The position numbers and the translations under genes were made by a program. Positions 15,874 to 21,702 of a stretch of DNA of 21,702 nucleotides are shown here, piece by piece. Numbering within the stretch: the stretch's first letter is position 1; each line of letters opens with the position of its first letter. The notes beneath the pieces are model-generated. The model saw only the letters and a program-made list of their open reading frames with translations. It was not told the origin of the DNA and searched no databases. The DNA lies in NCBI GenBank assembly GCA_020201235.1, contig JAIVHD010000242.1, forward strand, positions 1 to 21,702, given 5' to 3'. This DNA is from Lysobacteraceae bacterium. Its GTDB lineage: Bacteria > Pseudomonadota > Gammaproteobacteria > Xanthomonadales > Wenzhouxiangellaceae.

Positions 15874-17596
15874 ACCGCAGCTGCGGCCGCTGAAAGCCGA
15901 GGACTTGTTCGAGCTGCAATACGCCAGCGACCCGCGGATTTCGCCCGACGGCACGCAGGTAGCCTATGTGCGCGCAATCAACGACGTGATGATCGACGAC
16001 ACGCGTGGCAATATCTGGCTTGCCGCAGCCGACGGCCGCGATCATCGGCCCCTGCTTTCGGGCACGTCAAGCTACTCCTCACCGCGCTGGTCGCCCGACG
16101 GCAAACGGCTGGCCTACATTGCCGGCAGCGCGCGCCAGCTCACGACCGACGACTATGACCATTCGGGCCCGCTGGCCTGGACGCCGGACGGCCAGCGCAT
16201 CGTGTTTTCGGCCAATCGATCCGAAAATTGGCAATACGAGCGTACCGAGCGCGACCTGTACGCGGTGACCGTCGAATCCGGTGAACTCGAGCAGCTCACC
16301 GACCTGCCCGGCATCGAGCATTCGCCAGCCGTATCGCCCGACGGTGAGCGCATCGCGTTTGAGCGCGATGACCACCAGGGCCGGCAGTATTCGATTGCTT
16401 CGGTGGCACTTATGGATATCGACGGCTCGAATCCCGAGATCGTTACTGGCGAACTCGACCGTTCCGCCGAAGGTCCGCGCTGGGCCGCCGATGGTTCGGG
16501 CGTGTACTTTCATTTCGATGACCGCGGCCGGCGCAACGTCGGTTTCGCCACCTCCGCCGGCGACGTGCGCGTGGTGGTCGAGGGGCTGGGCGGGACGACC
16601 ATCGGCCGGCCCTACATCAGTGGCGAATTCTCGGTCGCAGGCGACGGCACGATTGCTTACACGGCGGGCTCGGCGCAGCGCCCGGCCGACTTGTTCGTCA
16701 AGCGGGGCAATCGCCAGCCGCGCCGCCTGACCCGGCTCAACGAAAACCTGCTGGGCCACCGCGATCTGGCCGAGGTTCATGAAATCGTCTACGAATCATC
16801 GGTCGACGGCACCAAGATCCAGGGCTGGTACCTGACACCGCCGGGTTTCGACCCGGACAAGACCTATCCGCTGATTCTGGAAATCCACGGCGGTCCGCAC
16901 CTGGCCTACGGGCCGCATTTCTCGGCCGAGATGCAGCGCTTCGCGGCCGAGGGCTACGTGGTGTTCTACGACAACCACCGCGGATCTTCGTCCTACGGCG
17001 AGGAGTTTGGCATGAAGCTCGAATACAAGTACTCGTCGGAATCGGACTTCGGCGATCACATGTCCGGCGTCGACGCGATGATCGAGAAGGGTTTCGTTGA
17101 TCCGGAGCGTCTGTTCATCGCCGGCGGGTCGGCCGGAGGCATTGCTGCGGCCTATGCCATCGGCCTGACCGACCGCTTCCGCGCCGCTGCGGTGGCCAAG
17201 CCGGTGATCAACTGGATATCCAAGACCCTGACCGGCGATATCTATACCTCGCAGATCGAGCACCAGTTTCCGGGCCTGCCGTGGGAAGAATTCGAGCACT
17301 ACTGGAAGCGTTCGCCGCTGTCGCTGGTTGGCAAGGTCAGCACGCCGACGCTCCTGATCACCGGTGAGGATGATTACCGCACACCGATTTCGGAGACCGA
17401 GCAGTACTACCACGCCGCACACGCGGGGCCTGGGACCGCCGCAGTAGATCGGGCGGTGAATACGCCGGGGTCAGGGGTGATCAGGCGGGGTTACAGCATG
17501 AACGCCAGCAGCATCGCAGTGCCGAGGAACGAGAAGAAGCCGGCAACATCGGTGATGGTGGTCAGGATGATCGATGACGCGGTGGCCGGATCCTGA
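15788..17596 (+). CDS. secreted S9 family peptidase, C-terminally truncated
   Basis: This is a prolyl-oligopeptidase-type serine peptidase (dipeptidyl/acylaminoacyl peptidase branch). A Sec signal peptide of about 26 residues ends at AGA before EDE. A beta-propeller with SPDG-type repeats (RISPDGTQ, WSPDGKR, VSPDGER) follows to about residue 330, then an alpha/beta-hydrolase domain. The nucleophile is Ser448 in GGSAGG and the catalytic Asp is Asp529 in GEDDYRTP. After EQYYHA (about residue 543, position ~17417) similarity to the family stops. The catalytic His and the last helix, some 50 residues, are missing. The remaining tail is junk that runs antisense into the 3' end of mgtE. AAGGAG six bases before ATG 15788 fixes the start. 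As read, the enzyme should be inactive. Confidence 0.85.
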   Translation: MRTIFPTPMLFLLVLCALLAAPLAGAEDEPQLRPLKAEDLFELQYASDPRISPDGTQVAYVRAINDVMIDDTRGNIWLAAADGRDHRPLLSGTSSYSSPRWSPDGKRLAYIAGSARQLTTDDYDHSGPLAWTPDGQRIVFSANRSENWQYERTERDLYAVTVESGELEQLTDLPGIEHSPAVSPDGERIAFERDDHQGRQYSIASVALMDIDGSNPEIVTGELDRSAEGPRWAADGSGVYFHFDDRGRRNVGFATSAGDVRVVVEGLGGTTIGRPYISGEFSVAGDGTIAYTAGSAQRPADLFVKRGNRQPRRLTRLNENLLGHRDLAEVHEIVYESSVDGTKIQGWYLTPPGFDPDKTYPLILEIHGGPHLAYGPHFSAEMQRFAAEGYVVFYDNHRGSSSYGEEFGMKLEYKYSSESDFGDHMSGVDAMIEKGFVDPERLFIAGGSAGGIAAAYAIGLTDRFRAAAVAKPVINWISKTLTGDIYTSQIEHQFPGLPWEEFEHYWKRSPLSLVGKVSTPTLLITGEDDYRTPISETEQYYHAAHAGPGTAAVDRAVNTPGSGVIRRGYSMNASSIAVPRNEKKPATSVMVVRMIDDAVAGS

Positions 17597-18777
17597 CCCA
17601 GCCGGGTCAGGATCACCGGCACCAGCGCCCCGGCGACGCCGGCGGCGAACATCGACATCACCATCGCCACCGCAATGACCAGCGCCAAGCCAACGCTCTG
17701 GCTCCAGACAAAAACCGCCAGCCCGCAGGTGACTGCCAGCGCCAGGCCGTTGATCAGGCCAACGACGACTTCCTTGCCGAGCACCGAACGCCATTGCCGA
17801 ACGCCGATCTCGCGCAGTGCCAACCCGCGCATGGTGACCGCCAGCGCCTGAGCTCCGGCATTGCCCGACTGGCCGGCGACCACCGGCAAAAGCACCGCCA
17901 GCGCGGTGAACTGCGCGATCAGGTTCTCAAACAGCCCGACCACGGAGGCGGCGAGGAATGCGGTCAGCAGGTTGATATGCAACCACGGCAGCCGGCGCTT
18001 GATCGCGAAACCGGGCAGCGAAAGCGCGCGTTCCTCGGGACTGGCACCGACCATTTTCTGCATATCGGCGGTCGCGACGTCCTCAATGGCGTGGAACAGA
18101 CTGCGATACCGGACCACACCGGCCAGCCGCCCGTCGTCATCGACGACCGGAACCGAATCGTTGCGCGAACGATCCAGCAGATCGACCAGCTCCTTGCGGT
18201 TGGCCTGGGTGGTCACCGTTTCGGTGATGGTCTGAACGTAGTCGCCGATCGGTGCGTCGGCCTCTGCCAGCGCCACGTCCTGGATATCGACCCGACCTTC
18301 CAGGCGCGAATCGGCGGCGACCACGAACAAGGTTCGAGCGCCGCGAATGGACGATTCGCGCAACTGCGCCAGGACTTTACCTGCGGTCATGTCGGCGCGG
18401 ATCGCCACAAACGACCGGTCCATCAGTCGCCCGGCCGAATCATCGGGAAACGACAGCAGCCGCTGCAGGTCCTGACGGCTGGAAGTCGTCAGTTCGGCCA
18501 GTAGCCGGTCGCGCTCGGAGGCATCCCGTTCGGCCAGCAACGTGACGGCCAGCCGCGGCGCGGCGCGCTCGAGAATTTCCCGTTGCGTTTCAGGCGCGAG
18601 CGAAGAAAACACCGCCAGGGCCTTCAGCGGACTGAGATATTCCATCGTCACGGCCAAAGCGGCCGGATCCAGGCCATCGACCACCGCGTCGAGACCACCA
18701 TTGGGCATGGCTTCGAGTTCCTCGGCCGCGGCCACCGGATGTCTGCGCAAAAACTCGCTTTCGACTGCGAAGTTCAT
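17491..18777 (-). CDS. mgtE: magnesium transporter MgtE
   Basis: MgtE is a dimeric Mg2+ channel of the inner membrane, gated by its own cytosolic Mg2+-sensing domains. The 428 residues hold an N domain (about 1-125), two CBS domains (about 126-255) and a membrane domain of five helices. RLPWLHINLLTAFLAASVVG opens the membrane domain. The pore motif GQSGNAGAQ lies at about 302-310, and the last helices carry DPATASSIILTT. The typical N-domain/CBS boundary appears as FPDDSAGRLMD. ATG 18777 overlaps the stop of the upstream MgtE-like gene as ATGA, so translation is coupled. The 3' end overlaps the readthrough tail of the S9 peptidase on the other strand. No terminator hairpin is visible after the stop. 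Confidence 0.95.
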   Translation of the reverse strand: MNFAVESEFLRRHPVAAAEELEAMPNGGLDAVVDGLDPAALAVTMEYLSPLKALAVFSSLAPETQREILERAAPRLAVTLLAERDASERDRLLAELTTSSRQDLQRLLSFPDDSAGRLMDRSFVAIRADMTAGKVLAQLRESSIRGARTLFVVAADSRLEGRVDIQDVALAEADAPIGDYVQTITETVTTQANRKELVDLLDRSRNDSVPVVDDDGRLAGVVRYRSLFHAIEDVATADMQKMVGASPEERALSLPGFAIKRRLPWLHINLLTAFLAASVVGLFENLIAQFTALAVLLPVVAGQSGNAGAQALAVTMRGLALREIGVRQWRSVLGKEVVVGLINGLALAVTCGLAVFVWSQSVGLALVIAVAMVMSMFAAGVAGALVPVILTRLGQDPATASSIILTTITDVAGFFSFLGTAMLLAFML

Positions 18778-19694
18778 CGTCGCGGCCTCCGGGCGTCAAA
18801 AAGGTCGCCGAGGCAGATGGCGAGCACCCGGAAATATTGGTGCGCCAGTGCGCCCAAGCCGTCGACCAATCCGGAATCACCGGCGTCGCTGCGGCCCAGC
18901 GCCGCCATCAGTCGGACGCGCGTGATCGAGCCGAGCAGATGATCGTGTTCGTCGATGACCGGCAATTCGGAGTGTTCCAGCCATTGGTTGGCATCGCGCG
19001 CGTTGGTCAGAGTGGTTTCCGCCCGCAACGCCTTGACCCGGACCAGGAACTCTTCGAGCGCGGCGCGGTGCGTGCGCGCCGCCAGCGCCCGGCCTGAATC
19101 CAGCAGGCCGCGGTAACGGCCATCGCCGTCGACCAGCCAGATGAGCCGCTCGGGTTCCAGATCATCGCCGCGCAGGAATTCGACCGCATCGGCCAGCGAT
19201 AGCGAGGCTTCGAGACGCGGTGCTGCCGGATTGAGCGCAGCACCGGCGGTGTCGGGCGGATAGATAACGAGTTTGCGCAGTGCCCGGCGTGTGCGGCGGC
19301 TCGAAAGGCATTCGAGAATGCGCTCGCGCCGATCGCTGCTGACGTGCAGCAGAATGGCCAGCGCGTGATCAAGACCTGCGGCATCTATCCAGGCCGCGAT
19401 ACTTGCGTCGTCGCGCGCCGCCAGGATGCGGACCGCATGGCCATGCGGCATCCGGGCGATTACGCCGGCGGCCACGTCATCGGGCAGCCCGTCGAGCGTC
19501 TGCGCGATCACAGTGGCGCTGTGCTTGATCAGGTGTGCCGCGACCTCGCCGGGGAATCGGCGCGCATAGGCGCGCGCCAGCGGGTTGACCTGCGGCCTGA
19601 TCTCCGGATCGGTCGGCGATTGCGCGGGCAATTGGTCTTGCGATTGGTTATTCAGTGGGTCGTGCACTGGGTCGTGCGTGTCGGGCGGGGTCAT
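18774..19694 (-). CDS. soluble MgtE N-domain/CBS protein without membrane domain
   Basis: This 306-residue protein resembles the cytosolic half of MgtE. An Ala-rich helical N domain (ARRFPGEVAAHLIKHS to about residue 165) is followed by YPPDTAGAALNP, the counterpart of the MgtE YPEDTAG linker. Two CBS domains come next (about 175-290), the second with LPVIDEHDHLLGSI. No membrane helix follows; the protein ends in DLFDARRPRR. It may be a regulatory partner of the adjacent full MgtE or of the channel upstream, sensing Mg2+ or nucleotides; this is inference from domain content. I chose ATG 19694 because AAGGAG lies eight bases upstream; the longer frame to 19736 sits inside the upstream gene. 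The start is four bases after the MscS-like stop. Confidence 0.85.
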   Translation of the reverse strand: MTPPDTHDPVHDPLNNQSQDQLPAQSPTDPEIRPQVNPLARAYARRFPGEVAAHLIKHSATVIAQTLDGLPDDVAAGVIARMPHGHAVRILAARDDASIAAWIDAAGLDHALAILLHVSSDRRERILECLSSRRTRRALRKLVIYPPDTAGAALNPAAPRLEASLSLADAVEFLRGDDLEPERLIWLVDGDGRYRGLLDSGRALAARTHRAALEEFLVRVKALRAETTLTNARDANQWLEHSELPVIDEHDHLLGSITRVRLMAALGRSDAGDSGLVDGLGALAHQYFRVLAICLGDLFDARRPRR

Positions 19695-19698
19695 CGCA

Positions 19699-20466
19699 TC
19701 AGTCTCCTTCCGGCGCTTCGCGCACCAGCAGAACACGCCCGCTGCCGAGTCGCGCAGCGGGAATCGACACCAGGCCCTCCTGGGTCGCCAGCGTCAATCC
19801 GGTGCGATGGATCTCGACAATTTCTCCCTCATCGTCGTCGATGCGCAGTCGATCGCCGATCGAAAACCGGGCCAGTTCAGCCTGGGCCATCAGATTGGCC
19901 ACGTACTGGCGGGAACCAAGCGCGAATGCAATCGACAATCCGCCGAGCACGGCGGCCAGGACGATCAGCGACAACTGGATGATAAACGAGATATCGATGC
20001 CGAACTGCTGCAAGCCGGTGACGAATGCGATCACCACCAGGCCGACCTGGGCCAGCCTTGGCAGCAGGGCATTAGCGTCGCCTTGCGTCAGCAGGTTTGA
20101 ACAAAGATTGCGAACCAGAGTGCCCAGCACGATCCCGGCACCGATGATCGCCAGCCCCAGAACGAGGCGCGGCGCGTACGCCAAAACCACATCGAGCCAG
20201 TCGCTCAACTGATCGATATCGAGCAACCGGACCGCCACGATGATCGCCAATGCCAGCACGACGACGAACGACGTGACCGAAGCGGTCTGTTGTGCCGCCG
20301 GCGAAAACAGGTTGCGCTCGCGCCCGCCGAAGCGAGCCGCGATGCGGTCGGTAGCGGTCAGGATTCTGCGCGCAAACACCGAAGCAATCTTTCCAAGGAC
20401 GGTCCCGAGCAGCAGCACGCCGACCGCAGCCAGTTCAGGATAGGTGGTGATCAAGTGCTTGAGCAT
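19699..20466 (-). CDS. MscS-like mechanosensitive ion channel
   Basis: The protein has 255 residues, with an N-terminal helix (about 8-30) and three to four further membrane helices (about 62-85, 95-120, 137-160 and 165-195). The last is Gly/Ala-rich (AAVLGGLSIAFALG) like the MscS pore helix TM3. A short beta domain follows, with FSIGDRLRIDDDEGEIVEIHRTGLTLAT, matching the MscS pattern VGD.I...G..G.V..I..R.T. There is no large C-terminal alpha/beta domain, so it is shorter than E. coli MscS at that end. Such channels release solutes when membrane tension rises. ATG 20466 has AGGAGG four bases upstream. It is the first gene of a three-gene operon with the two MgtE-type genes. Confidence 0.85.
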   Translation of the reverse strand: MLKHLITTYPELAAVGVLLLGTVLGKIASVFARRILTATDRIAARFGGRERNLFSPAAQQTASVTSFVVVLALAIIVAVRLLDIDQLSDWLDVVLAYAPRLVLGLAIIGAGIVLGTLVRNLCSNLLTQGDANALLPRLAQVGLVVIAFVTGLQQFGIDISFIIQLSLIVLAAVLGGLSIAFALGSRQYVANLMAQAELARFSIGDRLRIDDDEGEIVEIHRTGLTLATQEGLVSIPAARLGSGRVLLVREAPEGD

Positions 20467-20901
20467 GGTGCCTCCTAATCAATCGTGCCCTGGTCGCTCG
20501 GACGCTGCGACCGTTACCAGTCCGCAAAGCATACACGCCAAACGTAGGCGCGGCGTGTTCCGAAAAAAAGCCGGGCGGCAAGAGATGATCATCAGGCGCG
20601 CTGACGGATAGACAACGTGCTGGAAGAAGCGAACATCGGCTTTGCAGCGCTCGGCGACCGGGATTTCGAGGCCTTATCCGCAGTCGACCAGCTATAGGCG
20701 GGCAATCTGCGGATCTAAAATGCCGCAGCAGGGTCTTGACGGACGTGTAGCCATGTTTCTCCAATGCCACGCTTGACCCATTGCTGCGCTGGGCAAATCA
20801 GGGGATACAAATAGAGTCGAAAGCGGCCAGAACCAAGTCTTCTCGAATTGACCAGACCGGCGATTCGTGCCATTATCCCGGCGTTGCAACGAAAAAAACT
20901 G

Positions 20902-21033
20902 ATGCTGTTTGCCCGCTCAGAGGCTGTCAATCCGCGCGCCAAAGACGTCATTTCTGCGGCGCGATTGATGATTGAGAACAAGCTTTGGATCTGGGATACG
21001 ATGATCGTGCAACTGGCTTTGTCGGCAGCCTGA
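20902..21033 (+). pseudogene. remnant of a PIN-domain (VapC-like) toxin, C-terminal piece
   Basis: The frame from ATG 20902 gives 43 residues. Its segment SAARLMIENKLWIWDTMIVQ resembles the C-terminal part of PIN-domain ribonucleases, where a W-D-A-x-I-V motif carries a catalytic Asp. In VapC toxins this piece follows about 90 residues that include the first acidic motif; none of that is visible upstream. The usual tail after the motif (a further Asp and VNPF-like end) is also missing, because a stop comes 12 residues after the motif. The frame opens further upstream to 20848 but is not protein-like there. No antitoxin gene is seen nearby. The identification rests on one short motif. Confidence 0.35.
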
Positions 21034-21040
21034 GAAGTCC

Positions 21041-21129
21041 GGCTCCTCCGCAAAATTTGTGGCTAGATGTTTCGCTCGGATAGGAGCGAAATATCTTCTC
21101 TGTGCGCCCATAAATTTTGCGCACGAGCC
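21041..21129. repeat. nested inverted repeat (89 bases), structured element
   Basis: The outer arms 21041-21062 and 21108-21129 match at 19 of 22 positions, including the unbroken stretch CGCAAAATTT. Inside lies a second, stronger hairpin: 12 bases at 21066-21077 (core TTTCGCTC) pair with 21084-21095 (core GAGCGAAA), with one G-U wobble and a six-base loop, GGATAG. No T-run follows, so it does not look like an intrinsic terminator. No target-site duplication is visible at the ends. Confidence 0.65.
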
Positions 21130-21197
21130 TACATCATTTAAGAGTTTCTCATGTCCGGTTTAGCGACCCGATCGAAACGAATTCATTGGAGAATTGG

Positions 21198-21702
21198 ATG
21201 GCATTAATCAAAAAAAATGAGAAGCCGTTCGGGTTATGGCGCGCGCTTTTACATGTGCAAGTGCTTTGGGCATTCGCCGTTGCTCAGCCGCTGTATTCCA
21301 AGATATCTGAGAATCTTCCATTTTTGCTTGCCCATCGCCTTGAAGCCGGAGAGGTGATCGCCTACGCGCTTGCCCTGCTGGTCGTGGTACCCGCTGTTCT
21401 GGGGATATTGGTATGGGTCGGCTTCCGCATATCGCCGGCGATCGGCTGGCTGCTTCGAAGTCTCGTGATTATCATTCTGGCATTCCTGATTTTTTTCCCC
21501 TTGCTCGCCAATGTATGGGGCATGCATGAATTGATTTCAATGGCTCTGGCATCGGCTCTGGCACTGGCTCTTGCGTTTAAATACGACAGCAGGTTTTCGA
21601 GAGGATTGCTGGATATCCTGACACCGGCGCCGGTTCTTTTCGTTGCCTTCTTCCTTTTGTTTTCCCCAGTAAGAGTGCTCCTGTTCTCCAATGACGACGG
21701 GG
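21198..21702 (+). CDS. polytopic membrane protein, N-terminal part, cut by window edge
   Basis: ATG 21198 is preceded by GGAG with a six-base spacer, and the frame stays open to the right edge (168 residues). A short basic N-terminus (MALIKKNEKPFGLWR) is followed by four or five hydrophobic helices, at about 17-36, 55-78, 88-108, 112-126 and 140-160. The opening LHVQVLWAFAVAQPLYSKISENLPFLLAHR resembles what I remember from membrane-anchored sulfatase-like proteins, whose enzyme domain follows the helices. That part would lie outside the window, so the function is not established. It could equally be an unrelated transporter or polysaccharide-related protein. Confidence 0.6.
   Translation, partial: MALIKKNEKPFGLWRALLHVQVLWAFAVAQPLYSKISENLPFLLAHRLEAGEVIAYALALLVVVPAVLGILVWVGFRISPAIGWLLRSLVIIILAFLIFFPLLANVWGMHELISMALASALALALAFKYDSRFSRGLLDILTPAPVLFVAFFLLFSPVRVLLFSNDDG

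Larger units (their letters stand above)
20467..21197. other. gene-poor 731-base region
   Basis: No intact gene can be supported here. It should hold the promoter of the MscS/MgtE operon on the minus strand and that of the membrane protein on the plus strand. It also contains a PIN-domain-like remnant and a nested inverted repeat, both listed separately. A possible sigma-70 promoter, TTGACC (20848-20853) and CATTAT (20871-20876) with a 17-base spacer, points toward the remnant. Base composition becomes AT-richer from about 20880 on than in the genes to the left. Confidence 0.5.

Noticed and set aside
20692..20889. Minus-strand frames with a short IS21 transposase-like flavour (ALEKHGYTSVKTLLRH in a neighbouring frame)
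   Set aside because: The resemblance is a single short stretch with no catalytic motif or terminal repeats, which is too weak to call an insertion-sequence remnant.
1..21702. Search for tRNA, rRNA, CRISPR arrays, riboswitches and complete mobile elements
   Set aside because: None was recognised by reading; small or unfamiliar RNAs could still be missed without covariance searches.

Overview
The window is dense, GC-rich, single-copy-type bacterial chromosome. UvrD aligns from memory almost end to end with the enterobacterial protein. Bfr, PurD, GlnE and PyrF are also of gammaproteobacterial type, and an SLC5-type sensor kinase is present. I infer a gammaproteobacterium, perhaps a Xanthomonadales/Chromatiales-like lineage; the exact placement is a guess. 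I saw no rRNA, tRNA, CRISPR array, complete insertion sequence or prophage.

Layout. (1) 1-3323, minus strand: alpha/beta hydrolase, pyrF (overlapping), a possible small coupled ORF, and the transporter-like N-terminus of an SLC5-type sensor histidine kinase that runs off the left edge. (2) 3410-3844, plus strand: a 144-residue protein of unknown function, convergent with uvrD. (3) 3914-11812, minus strand: amidoligase, class-I glutamine amidotransferase-like hydrolase, glnE, purD and uvrD. The first four are joined by 4-nt overlaps or a 13-nt gap and look like one transcription unit. (4) 11990-14298, minus strand: bacterioferritin running directly into an M1-family lipoprotein aminopeptidase. 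(5) 14299-14773: intergenic region containing a long nested inverted repeat. (6) 14774-17596, plus strand: a membrane diguanylate cyclase and a secreted S9 peptidase that has lost its C-terminus. (7) 17491-20466, minus strand: an operon of an MscS-like channel, a soluble MgtE-like N/CBS protein and a full MgtE Mg2+ channel. (8) 20467-21197: gene-poor, with a PIN-domain-like remnant and a second nested inverted repeat. (9) 21198 to the right edge, plus strand: N-terminus of a polytopic membrane protein.

How the genes work together. Nucleotide synthesis (pyrF, purD), DNA repair (uvrD) and nitrogen control (glnE) are housekeeping. The amidoligase/amidotransferase pair is predicted to make and break an unknown amide-linked compound. 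The MscS/MgtE operon suggests linked ion and osmotic handling.

The most unusual features are two broken gene ends less than 4 kb apart. Bfr loses its stop and last ~13 residues exactly where the aminopeptidase signal peptide begins. The S9 peptidase loses its catalytic His region and reads into the 3' end of mgtE. Both look like deletions (or assembly joins). The two nested inverted repeats, at 14491-14585 and 21041-21129, have very similar architecture and may be dispersed structured repeats.
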